Positions 42,801-49,988 of a DNA stretch of 64,000 nucleotides are shown here, in pieces. The stretch comes from Actinophytocola sp036378875 (GTDB lineage: Bacteria; Actinomycetota; Actinomycetes; Mycobacteriales; Pseudonocardiaceae). Within the stretch, counting starts at the first letter, position 1, and every line of letters begins with the position of its first letter. A program made the translations under genes and the position numbers. Where the stretch lies: positions 17,769-81,768 of the forward strand of contig NZ_DASUVO010000017.1 in the NCBI RefSeq assembly GCF_036378875.1. Direction: 5' to 3'. The notes under the pieces were generated by a model. It was not told where the DNA came from, did not search any database, and saw only the letters and a list, made by a program, of their open reading frames with translations.

Positions 42801-42827
42801 TTAGCACTCCATGGTGAGGAGTGCCAG
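42801..42827 (+). promoter_or_regulatory. CIRCE element (HrcA operator) upstream of fmdB
   Basis: TTAGCACTC (42801-42809), nine-base spacer, GAGTGCCAG (42819-42827): matches the CIRCE consensus (TTAGCACTC-N9-GAGTGCTAA) at 16 of 18 arm positions. CATAAT (42779-42784) just upstream is a good -10 box. It lies 25 bp before the fmdB start. HrcA control of the orthologous Rv0991c is known in M. tuberculosis. Confidence 0.88.
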
Positions 42828-42852
42828 CGAATTGGGGAAGAGGGAGCCACCG

Positions 42853-43182
42853 GTGCCCACTTATCAGTACGCGTGTACGGCGTGCGACCACCGCTTTGAC
42901 GCGGTGCAGTCGTTCAGCGACCCGTCGTTGACCGAGTGCCCGGAGTGCGGCGGCAAGTTGCGCAAGCTGTACGGCTCCGTTGGCGTGGTGTTCAAGGGCA
43001 GCGGCTTCTACCGCACCGACAGCCGCTCGGAGAGCAAGTCGACGGCCTCGTCCTCGTCGTCCTCCTCGTCGACCTCGTCGGAGAAGTCCAGCTCCTCGTC
43101 GGAGAAGTCGACGTCCACGACGTCCTCGTCCACACCGTCGTCCACGTCCACCTCGACGTCCTCGGCGAAGGTCGCCTCCTGA
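42853..43182 (+). CDS. FmdB-family zinc-ribbon protein with Ser-rich tail (Ruc-like)
   Basis: 109 residues. The N-terminal FmdB domain is PTYQYACTACDHRFDAVQSFSDP ... CPECGGKLRKLYGS with two CxxC pairs binding zinc, then VVFKGSGFYRTDSR. The last ~55 residues are almost only Ser, Thr and Lys, so intrinsically disordered. The GTG at 42853 has GGGAG upstream. The M. tuberculosis counterpart Rv0991c (Ruc) is a redox-activated chaperone cofactor with a disordered tail; the CIRCE element here supports a heat-shock role. Confidence 0.88.
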   Translation: MPTYQYACTACDHRFDAVQSFSDPSLTECPECGGKLRKLYGSVGVVFKGSGFYRTDSRSESKSTASSSSSSSSTSSEKSSSSSEKSTSTTSSSTPSSTSTSTSSAKVAS

Positions 43183-43212
43183 CGGAGTTGTCCACAGCCC
43201 ACTGAGTTGTCC

Positions 43213-43240
43213 ACAACCGCCCGGTAACCCGGGCGGTTGT
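43213..43240 (+). terminator. Terminator hairpin after fmdB
   Basis: ACAACCGCCCGG (43213-43224), loop TAAC, and its perfect complement (43229-43240): a 12-bp stem 30 bp after the fmdB stop, followed by TGTCGTTCCCC without a strong T-tract. Confidence 0.85.
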
Positions 43241-43268
43241 GTCGTTCCCCCGCCGTAGTTTCGACGTC

Positions 43269-43889
43269 ATGCGGTCACTCCGGCTGAAGAAACCACGGTT
43301 GAGCACCTGGCCACGCTGGCTGGCACTGCGCCGCGTCACCGCGTTGGTCCTGGTGCTGCTGGCCGCGGTCCTGGCGGTGCGGCCGGTGGACCACGCCGCC
43401 GACCCGACGGTCCCGATGCTGGTCACCACCCGCGACCTGCCGCCGGGCACCACGCTGCGCGCCACCGACGTCGAGGTGACCCGGTTGCCTCCGTCGTTAC
43501 GCCCTCCCGCCGCGCTGACCGCACCCGAGCAGGTCAGGGGGCGGGTGCTGGCAGGCGCGACCACCGAGGGCGAACCGCTGACGCAGGCCCGCCTGGTAGG
43601 CCCGGAGAACGCACGCCTGACCGCGGGCACCCCGGAAGCGGCCGCCGTCCCGTTCCGCTTGGCCGACCCGGCAGTGGCCGACCTGCTGACCCCAGGCGTC
43701 CGAGTCGACGTGGTCACGGTGTCCGCGACGAACGCGGACCCCGTCGTACTGGCCGCGAACGCGGCCGTACTGACAATCCGCGCAGCGGACACCGACTCGA
43801 GCCTCGTGGTGATAGCCCTCCCGCGAGAGGAGGCAACCCGAGTAGCGGCAGCCTCACTGGGCCAACCAGTGACAGTCACCCTGCGGTGA
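43269..43889 (+). CDS. SAF-domain membrane-anchored protein (CpaB/RcpC-like)
   Basis: 206 residues with a basic N-terminus, a single helix (VTALVLVLLAAVLAV), then a SAF domain (VTTRDLPPGTTLRATDVEVTRLPPSLRPP ... VRGRVLAGATTEGEPLTQARLVG) and an RcpC-type beta-rich domain (PGVRVDVVTVSATN). This resembles CpaB pilus-assembly proteins, but no Tad/Flp pilus genes are nearby. ATG 43269 was chosen. Role in the envelope is unknown; mycobacteria carry a SAF protein near fmdB too. Confidence 0.82.
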   Translation: MRSLRLKKPRLSTWPRWLALRRVTALVLVLLAAVLAVRPVDHAADPTVPMLVTTRDLPPGTTLRATDVEVTRLPPSLRPPAALTAPEQVRGRVLAGATTEGEPLTQARLVGPENARLTAGTPEAAAVPFRLADPAVADLLTPGVRVDVVTVSATNADPVVLAANAAVLTIRAADTDSSLVVIALPREEATRVAAASLGQPVTVTLR

Positions 43890-44106
43890 CCAGCCCCGCT
43901 GCGCGAGGAGGCCACGACCGAGAGACCTGCCGCGCGAGCCCGTAGCGGGCGGCCGTTGTGGCTGCGGACTGGCCGCCGCACGCCCGGCCGGAGCGAGCCC
44001 GGGCGGGCGCGATGCCCATCCAGCGGGACGCGGAGTGGGTTGACTCCCGCGACGCTCCGTGGCTCACTACGCTGCGTTCCGCAAACAGACGCGAAAGGAG
44101 GCGCCG

Positions 44107-44628
44107 GTGCTGAAGGGCTTCAAGGACTTCCTCATGCGCGGGAACGTCGTCGAACTGGCCGTCGCGGTGATCATCGGGACCGCGTTCACCGCGATCGTGA
44201 CCGCCATCGCCGACAGTTTCATCAAGCCGCTGATCGCCGCTTTCGGCGGGGCCAACGTGACCGGTCTGGCGTGGACGATCGTCGGCGGAAACCCCGAGTC
44301 CACGATCGACTTCGCGGCCATCATCACCGCTGGGCTGAACTTCCTGATCATCGCCGCGATCGTCTACTTCATCATCGTCATGCCGTTGAAGCAGCTCGAG
44401 GAACGCCGCAGGCGCGGCGAAGAACCCGGTCCGACGGTGCCGACGGACAACGAGCTGCTCACCGAGATCCGCGACCTGCTCCGCCAGCAACAAGGCGGCT
44501 CACAGACCTACCAGCAGCAGAGCCCGCCGCCGAACTCCCATCAGCAGAGCCTCCCGCACAACTCCCACCAGCAGCAGCGCCCACAGCAGTCACTACCCCC
44601 ACACCAGCAGCAGCGCCGTCCGTACTGA
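44107..44628 (+). CDS. mscL: Large-conductance mechanosensitive channel
   Basis: 173 residues. The MscL core is canonical: FKDFLMRGNVVELAVAVIIGTAFTAIVTAIADSFIKPLIAA (TM1 with the gate) and FAAIITAGLNFLIIAAIVYFIIVMPLKQLEER (TM2). A usual C-terminal helix (TEIRDLLRQQ) is followed by a ~45-residue Gln/Pro/Ser-rich tail not found in most homologues. GTG 44107 has GAAAGGAGG upstream. It releases osmolytes on hypo-osmotic shock. moaB lies convergent, as in M. tuberculosis (Rv0984/Rv0985c). Confidence 0.95.
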   Translation: MLKGFKDFLMRGNVVELAVAVIIGTAFTAIVTAIADSFIKPLIAAFGGANVTGLAWTIVGGNPESTIDFAAIITAGLNFLIIAAIVYFIIVMPLKQLEERRRRGEEPGPTVPTDNELLTEIRDLLRQQQGGSQTYQQQSPPPNSHQQSLPHNSHQQQRPQQSLPPHQQQRRPY

Positions 44629-44653
44629 GCGGACCGAAACTCCAGCGGCCGCG

Positions 44654-44812
44654 TCAGTCGCGGTCGTGGTGGGGTGGGCGTTCCCGTTCGTACCAGTCGT
44701 CGCGGTTGTCGTCGCGGGGCTCGGGGTCGCGTTCGTCGGACGTGGTCGACGGGAGGACCTCGCCGAAGATCTCGTCGAGGTCCTTGTTCCTGCGGGGGCG
44801 GTCGGCGGGCAT
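44654..44812 (-). CDS. Small acidic hypothetical protein downstream of moaB
   Basis: 52 codons from ATG 44810-44812, sharing one base with the moaB stop (TGATG), to TGA at 44654-44656. The product reads PADRPRRNKDLDEIFGEVLP, then a run rich in Asp, Arg and Glu ending PPHHDRD. The codon third positions are strongly GC, as in real genes, and the overlap indicates translational coupling to moaB. It has no signal or membrane segment. The family is not recognised. Confidence 0.7.
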   Translation of the reverse strand: MPADRPRRNKDLDEIFGEVLPSTTSDERDPEPRDDNRDDWYERERPPHHDRD

Positions 44813-45306
44813 CAGTCCAGTGCGGACAGTTGGTCGATGACGTGGGGCACGAGCGCGGACAGCGTGGCCATTCCGTCGCGCACGGCCGAGCGTGACCCGG
44901 CCAGGTTGACCACCAGTGTGCTGCCCGAGATGCCGACCAGTCCGCGCGAGATGCCGGCGTCCACCGCGCCGGCCGCGAGCCCGGACGAGCGGATGGCCTC
45001 CGCGATGCCGGGGATCGGCCGGTCGAGGACACCCTGCGTCGCGTCCGGGGTGACGTCCCGAGGGGACACGCCCGTGCCGCCGACGGTGATCACCACATCG
45101 ACACCGCCGATCACGGCGGTGTTCAGCGCGTTGCGGATGTCCACGGACTCCCCGGCCACGGCCACGGTCCCGTCGACGATGAACCCGTTCTCCTCCAAGA
45201 GCTCGGTCACCAGTGGTCCCACGGTGTCCTCGTGCTCGCCGTGTGCCACGCGGTCGTCCACGATCACGATGAGGGCCCTGCCGAGCCGCTGCGCGCTCCG
45301 TTCCAT
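44812..45306 (-). CDS. moaB: MoaB/MogA-type molybdopterin-binding protein
   Basis: 164 residues with the MoCF/MogA fold: LIVIVDDRVAHGEHEDTVGPLVTELLEENGFIVDG, the conserved VDVVITVGGTGVSPRDVTPDAT MPT-binding loop, and GISGSTLVVNLAGSRSAVRDGMATL. It adenylates molybdopterin or has a diverged role. ATG 45306 selected. Equivalent to MoaB2 (Rv0984), which lies between pepD and mscL in mycobacteria. Confidence 0.92.
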   Translation of the reverse strand: MERSAQRLGRALIVIVDDRVAHGEHEDTVGPLVTELLEENGFIVDGTVAVAGESVDIRNALNTAVIGGVDVVITVGGTGVSPRDVTPDATQGVLDRPIPGIAEAIRSSGLAAGAVDAGISRGLVGISGSTLVVNLAGSRSAVRDGMATLSALVPHVIDQLSALD

Positions 45307-45310
45307 GCGC

Positions 45311-46237
45311 TCACCGTAGCCGGACCGGCCCACCCGCCGACGGCAGCCCAGCCAGCCCCGCGAGCAGGTGTCGCAGCCCGAACTCGAACTGCTCGTCGAG
45401 GTCCAGGTCGAAGTCCGCCCTGGTCACGACTGTGTGGAAAGTCGGGTACGCCCCGGACGACATCAGCGAGTGGTACGTGTCGCCCTGCGCGTCGACGAAC
45501 TCCGTGTACGTGATTCCAGTCTCTTGTTCGGCGACGGCCTCCGGCTCCAGGCTGATCGCGAGCCCTCGTACGTAGCTGAACAGCGTCAGGTGCACCTGGA
45601 AAATGTGCCGCGCCCCGAGTCCGGCCGCGTGCATCGCGCTCATCACCCACTCGCCGTAGGCCAGCGCGTTCGGCGTGACCTGCGGTCGGGTGAGCGACAT
45701 GGCCGGCGCCACCCACGGGTGCCGCCGAAAGATCAGCCACAGCCGCCGCGCCCCTGCCTCCGCCGCCTCGAGCCAGTCCGGAGGCGGCGGCGAGGTGAAC
45801 GGGTGATCGGCGAACGCGGTGTCGATCATCTGCGCCACCAGTTCGTCCTTACTGGGCACGTGCCGGTACAGCGACATGGTCGCGACCCCGAGCTCGGTGG
45901 CCACGCGCCTCATCGACAGGGCGGCCGAGCCCTCCGCGTCGGCGATCACGATGGCCGCACGCACCACGTCCGCGCGCGTGACCTCCGGCGACGGCACCCG
46001 TGGTCGCGTCGGAGCCGCGACGGACGGCAGCCCACTCGCCACCACCGTGCCGATCCCTGGCCGCGCGGTGACCAGCCCCTCCTGCCGCAAGGTCGTGAGT
46101 ACCCGCGTGGCCGTCGCCATCGCCACTCCCCACTGCCGGGTGATCTGCCGCGTGGACGGCACCCGATCTCCCGGCTTGAGCTCACCGGCGACTATCCGCC
46201 GCCGGATGCTGGCCACGATCTCCGCCGAATCGGCCAC
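45311..46237 (-). CDS. Hybrid GntR-HTH/TetR-type transcriptional regulator
   Basis: 308 residues. An N-terminal GntR winged HTH (IVASIRRRIVAGELKPGDRVPSTRQITRQWGVAMATATRVLTTLRQEGLVTARPGIGTVVA) is joined to a TetR HTH (DVVRAAIVIADAEGSAALSMRRVATELGVATMSLYRHVPSKDELVAQMID) with a TetR_C ligand domain. GTG 46237 was chosen for its GGAGGAGG site. It is divergent from an FAD monooxygenase gene with two CTAG-centred palindromes between. Such hybrids commonly control tetracycline-inactivating or efflux-type genes. Confidence 0.9.
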   Translation of the reverse strand: MADSAEIVASIRRRIVAGELKPGDRVPSTRQITRQWGVAMATATRVLTTLRQEGLVTARPGIGTVVASGLPSVAAPTRPRVPSPEVTRADVVRAAIVIADAEGSAALSMRRVATELGVATMSLYRHVPSKDELVAQMIDTAFADHPFTSPPPPDWLEAAEAGARRLWLIFRRHPWVAPAMSLTRPQVTPNALAYGEWVMSAMHAAGLGARHIFQVHLTLFSYVRGLAISLEPEAVAEQETGITYTEFVDAQGDTYHSLMSSGAYPTFHTVVTRADFDLDLDEQFEFGLRHLLAGLAGLPSAGGPVRLR

Positions 46238-46250
46238 CACAACCTCCTCC

Positions 46251-46302
46251 GCACTAGTGCACCTGCGCGGCATTTCACACGAAAAGCCTGGCGCACTAGT
46301 AC
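46251..46302. promoter_or_regulatory. Two CTAG-centred palindromes in the regulator/monooxygenase promoter
   Basis: GCACTAGTGC (46251-46260, perfect) and GCACTAGTAC (46293-46302, one mismatch) are 42 bp apart, about four helical turns. The distal site abuts the monooxygenase promoter, the proximal one the regulator's ribosome-binding site. Likely operators of the hybrid regulator. Confidence 0.65.
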
Positions 46303-46341
46303 AGATACAGTGTACATACACCGACAACAAGGGGAGAAACC

Positions 46342-47472
46342 ATGAACGTCCTGATCTCCGGCGCCAGCGTCGCGGGCCCCGCCCTGGCCTACTGGCTGCA
46401 CCGCAACGGCGCCCGGGTCACGATCGTGGAGCGCGCCGACGCGGTCCGCCCGGGCGGGCTGCCCATCGACTTCCGCGGCACGGCGATGCGGGTGCTCGAC
46501 GAGATGGGCATCCTGGCCGAGTTGCGGAGCCGCGCCACCGGGTCCGGCGACACGGCGGTCGTGGACGCGGACGGCAACCGGATCGCGACCATGCCACGCG
46601 AGATCTTCGGCGGCGACCTGGAGGTGCCGAAGGAGGACCTCACCCGCATCCTCTACGACCTGACTAAGGACGACACCGAATACGTCTTCGGCGACACGAT
46701 CACCGCCCTCACGCAGGACACCGACGGAGTGCGGGTCGAGTTCGAGCACGCCCCGCCCAGCACGTTCGACTTCGTGGTCGGCGCCGACGGCCTGCACTCG
46801 CGGGTCCGGGCCCTCGCGTTCGGCCCGGAGACGGGGTTCACCCACTCGATGGGTTACGCCTTCACCGCCTTCAGCATGCCCAACTACCTGAACCTGGAGC
46901 ACTCGGGACTGTCCCACGTGGCCGGTGACCGATCGGTGAACGTGGGCGCGATCAGGAACAACACCGAGGCCATGGCGTTCTTCATGTTCCCGGCGCCGGA
47001 CGTGCCGAGGAACCGCGAGGCACAGGAACAGGCGGTCCGCACGGCCTACGAGCACGTCGGCTGGGAGGCGCCGAACCTGCTGGCCGCCATGTCGGCGGCG
47101 ACGGACTTCTACTTCGACGAGCTGAGCCAGATCGTCATGCCGACGTGGTCGACCGGCCGCGTCGCGCTCGTGGGTGACGCGGGCTACTGCGCGTCGCCCA
47201 TGTCGGGTCGCGGCACCTCGCAGGCGCTGCTGGGCGCCTACGTCCTGGCGGGCGAGCTGTCCACACAGGACAGCCACGAGAAGGCCTTCGCGGAGTACGA
47301 GCACGCACTGCGTGACTACGTGGCGGCGAACCAGGAAATGGCCCGCCAGGCACGCGACATGTTCGGCCTCACCCCGACACAGGAAATGTTCGACGCGATG
47401 GCCGCGGCGGGCACGGACGATGACTCGTCGGACAACGTGACGCTGAAGGACTACGTGCGTTTGGCCCAGTGA
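46342..47472 (+). CDS. FAD-dependent aromatic monooxygenase (PHBH/TetX-like)
   Basis: 376 residues with GxGxxG-like FAD motif VLISGASVAGPALAYWLHRNGARVTIVERAD, the DG motif GADGLHSRVRALAFG and the GD motif GRVALVGDAGYCASPMSGRGTSQALLGAYVL. These define class A flavin monooxygenases hydroxylating aromatic rings, including TetX-type destructases. Regulation by the divergent GntR-TetR hybrid fits a xenobiotic-inducible enzyme, possibly antibiotic inactivating. ATG 46342 has AGGGGAGAAA upstream. Substrate not determinable. Confidence 0.9.
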   Translation: MNVLISGASVAGPALAYWLHRNGARVTIVERADAVRPGGLPIDFRGTAMRVLDEMGILAELRSRATGSGDTAVVDADGNRIATMPREIFGGDLEVPKEDLTRILYDLTKDDTEYVFGDTITALTQDTDGVRVEFEHAPPSTFDFVVGADGLHSRVRALAFGPETGFTHSMGYAFTAFSMPNYLNLEHSGLSHVAGDRSVNVGAIRNNTEAMAFFMFPAPDVPRNREAQEQAVRTAYEHVGWEAPNLLAAMSAATDFYFDELSQIVMPTWSTGRVALVGDAGYCASPMSGRGTSQALLGAYVLAGELSTQDSHEKAFAEYEHALRDYVAANQEMARQARDMFGLTPTQEMFDAMAAAGTDDDSSDNVTLKDYVRLAQ

Positions 47473-47527
47473 GGAAGGTCGAAATTGGCTCTTGGGTGGG
47501 ACCATTCCGGTTTCTACCGTGTGCGGC

Positions 47528-48136
47528 ATGACGAACGTGGACATGTGGTTCGACCCGAAGTGCCCGTGGGCGTGGATCGCGTCGCGGTGGTTGCTGGAGG
47601 TCGAGCGGGTGCGGGACGTCCAGGTCCGCTTCCACGTGCTGAGCCTCGCCGTGCTGAACCAGGGCCGTGGGGTCGAGCCGTGGTACCGGGAGTGGCTGGA
47701 CAGCGCGTGGGGCCCGGCACGGGTGGCGACGGCCGTCGAGCAGAAGTTCGGCGCCGAGGAGGTCCTGGCTGTCTACACCGCGCTCGGCAACCGCATCCAC
47801 CTGGAGAAGCAGCCACTGGGCCGCGAGCTGTACGTCGCCGCGCTGACCGAGGCCGGGCTGCCGGCAGAGCTGGCCAACGCCGCCGACTCGACCGAGCTCG
47901 ACGACGTCATGCTGGCCGGCAACCGTGCGGGGCTCGAGCCCGTCGGCGAGGACCTCGGCACGCCGGCGATCCGCGTGACGATGCCGGACGGCTCGGTGAA
48001 CGCGTTCTTCGGCCCGGTCGTCTCGCCGACCCCACGCGGTGAGGCCGCCGGCCAGCTGTGGGACGGGGTGCTGCTCGTGGCGGGCACCCCGGGGTTCTTC
48101 GAGCTGAAAAGGGCCCGCACCAGCCCTCTCAGCTGA
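47528..48136 (+). CDS. DsbA-fold mycothiol-dependent nitroreductase-like protein (Rv2466c family)
   Basis: 202 residues opening NVDMWFDPKCPWAWIASRWLLEV and containing FHVLSLAVLNQGR, GNRIHLEKQPLGREL, GEDLGTPAIRV and FGPVVSPTPRGEAAGQLWDG, the pattern of the Rv2466c family, a mycothiol-linked oxidoreductase. The active-site motif is CPWA, so only the nucleophilic Cys is present. ATG 47528 was selected. It lies 55 bp after the monooxygenase gene and may be co-transcribed. Its end overlaps the convergent ThDP enzyme by eight bases. Confidence 0.85.
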   Translation: MTNVDMWFDPKCPWAWIASRWLLEVERVRDVQVRFHVLSLAVLNQGRGVEPWYREWLDSAWGPARVATAVEQKFGAEEVLAVYTALGNRIHLEKQPLGRELYVAALTEAGLPAELANAADSTELDDVMLAGNRAGLEPVGEDLGTPAIRVTMPDGSVNAFFGPVVSPTPRGEAAGQLWDGVLLVAGTPGFFELKRARTSPLS

Positions 48137-49691
48137 TGTCGATCTCGATCAGTGCGGCCTTGCCGAGTGTCCGGTCGAGCGCGGCGGCGAACTCGTCGGG
48201 CGTGCGCACCCGCTCGCCCAGCGCCCCGAACGCGCGGGCGAACGCGGCGAAGTCGGGGTTCACCAGGCTGGTGCCGAACTCCCGGCCGGGGAAGCGGCGC
48301 GTCTGGTGGTCGCGAATCGTGCCGTACGAGCCGTTGTTGACGACGATCACCAGCGGCGCCAGCCCGTACCGGACGGCGGTGGACAGCTCCTGCCCGGTCA
48401 TGAGGAAGCACCCGTCGCCGGCGAACGCGACCGCCGGGCGATCCGGGTGGACGAGCTGCGCCGCGACGGCCGCCGGCAACCCGAACCCCATGGAGCCGGA
48501 CTGGGTGCCGAGCTGCGACGGGTAGGTCGTGAACCGGTGGTGCTTCTGCGGCCAGGCGGTGTACGCGCCGGCGCCGGTGCTGATGATCGGATCGGGCACT
48601 CGCTCGTCCAGCACCCGCATGAACTCGGCGGCGACCGACGGTTCCGGCCCACGCAGGTAGTTGTCCCGCAACCGGGTCAGCCAGGCCGACGGCTGACCGT
48701 GCTCCCTCGGCAGGGCCGCCGCGAACCGTGCCGGCCCGGCGACGATCGCGAGGTCGGCCCGGTGCACCTGTTGCAGCACATCGGGATCCGGGTGCACGTG
48801 GAGCAGTTTCTGTTTGGGCGCGGGCACCTCGAGCAGCTGGAAGTCGTCGACGGTGAGGGCGTCGGGCCGGGTACCGACGAAGGCGAGCACGTCGGCGTCG
48901 CCGACCGCCCGCGCCAACCCGGCCGTGGTGTTGAGCCCCAACGTGCCGGCGAAGACGGGCGAGCGGTGATCGACGAGGTCCTGGTGCCGTACCGCGGTCG
49001 CGAGTGGAATCCCTGCCGCCTCAGCGAAAAGCCGCACGTTGACCGTCGCCTCCACGGTCCACCCGGAGCCACCGACGACCAGCAACGGTCGCTCGGCCTC
49101 CCGAAGTATACGGACGACCGTATGTATATCTGCCGGGTCTGGCGCCGGCACGACGGGTGGCACGGCCGGCACGACCTCCGCGGCGGTCGACGCGGACAGC
49201 ACGTCCTCGGGCAGTTCCAGCACGACGGGCCCCGGCTCACCGGACACGGCGGTCACCATGGCCCGCGCGACCAGCTCCGGCACCCGGTCGGGCACGTCGA
49301 CCCGGTACACGGCCTTGGCGAGCGGCGCGAACATCGCCCGGATGTCGACCTCCTGGAACGCCACCCGGTCCCGGTTGGTGGTCGGCACCTGCCCGACCAG
49401 CAACAGCATCGGCACGGCGTCCTGGCGAGCGACGTGCACCCCGCCACTGGCATTGGTGGCGCCGGGCCCACGGGTGACGAGGCAGACCCCGGGCCGCCCG
49501 GTGAGCTTCCCGTATGCGGCGGCCATCATCGCGGCCCCGGTCTCCTGCCGCGCGGTGATCAGGCGAACCTTGTCCCGGTGGGCGTAGAGCCCGTCGAGCA
49601 CGGGCAGGTAGCTCTCCCCCGGCACACAGAACGCGAGATCGACACCGCAGGCGAGAAGCTGTTCAACGAGCGCGTGACCGGCAAGACGCAT
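48129..49691 (-). CDS. Thiamine-diphosphate-dependent enzyme, acetolactate synthase-like
   Basis: 520 residues with the three ThDP domains: N-terminal (GHALVEQLLACGVDLAFCVPGES ... TARQETGAAMMAAAYGKLTGRPGVCLVTRGPGATNA with catalytic Glu), middle domain, and C-terminal ThDP-binding GFGLPAAVAAQL ... AVAFAGDGCFLMTGQELSTAVRYGLAPLVIVVNNGSYG. This is the ALS/benzoylformate decarboxylase superfamily; neither a regulatory subunit nor valine genes are nearby, so a decarboxylase or carboligase on another 2-oxo acid is likely. ATG 49691 gives the standard N-terminus. Confidence 0.87.
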   Translation of the reverse strand: MRLAGHALVEQLLACGVDLAFCVPGESYLPVLDGLYAHRDKVRLITARQETGAAMMAAAYGKLTGRPGVCLVTRGPGATNASGGVHVARQDAVPMLLLVGQVPTTNRDRVAFQEVDIRAMFAPLAKAVYRVDVPDRVPELVARAMVTAVSGEPGPVVLELPEDVLSASTAAEVVPAVPPVVPAPDPADIHTVVRILREAERPLLVVGGSGWTVEATVNVRLFAEAAGIPLATAVRHQDLVDHRSPVFAGTLGLNTTAGLARAVGDADVLAFVGTRPDALTVDDFQLLEVPAPKQKLLHVHPDPDVLQQVHRADLAIVAGPARFAAALPREHGQPSAWLTRLRDNYLRGPEPSVAAEFMRVLDERVPDPIISTGAGAYTAWPQKHHRFTTYPSQLGTQSGSMGFGLPAAVAAQLVHPDRPAVAFAGDGCFLMTGQELSTAVRYGLAPLVIVVNNGSYGTIRDHQTRRFPGREFGTSLVNPDFAAFARAFGALGERVRTPDEFAAALDRTLGKAALIEIDIS

Positions 49692-49988
49692 CAGCCCAGT
49701 CTGCCGCCCTGAGCGGGCCGCCGGCGAACACCGAGCGGAACGAGGCGAAGCGCCGAGCTCCAGCGAGGCCATGACACAGCCCGCGAACGCCGAGCGGCAG
49801 CGAGGCCATGTCACTATCGCAAAGCGCCGCACGCGGGCGAGCGAGGGGTTTACCGCCCGCGTGCGGCGCTCACGCAGAGCCCCTGCTTGGAGCTCTCCCG
49901 GCTCGGGGGCATCGAGCCGGAGTTGGTCTCGGCCGCTGTCCTGCGGCCGAGCGTCCGTGGTGGGAACGCATCAGCAGTTCCCGACCCA
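49692..49988. other. 297-bp gap after pepD with strong hairpins
   Basis: No gene is present. It contains a 17-bp stem hairpin (49823-49870, listed separately) and a smaller one with CTCGGCCGC at 49928-49936 paired to its complement at 49943-49951. Both lie downstream of the pepD stop, so they probably end that transcript. Confidence 0.6.
49823..49870 (-). terminator. Terminator hairpin downstream of pepD
   Basis: AGCGCCGCACGCGGGCG (49823-49839) and its perfect complement (49854-49870) around a 14-base loop. Without a T-tract, but a 17-bp GC stem at the end of the pepD transcript is typical of this group. Confidence 0.75.

Noticed and set aside
43020..43180. Tandem TCGTCC-type repeats
   Set aside because: They encode the Ser/Thr-rich tail of the FmdB-like protein; low-complexity coding, no separate element.
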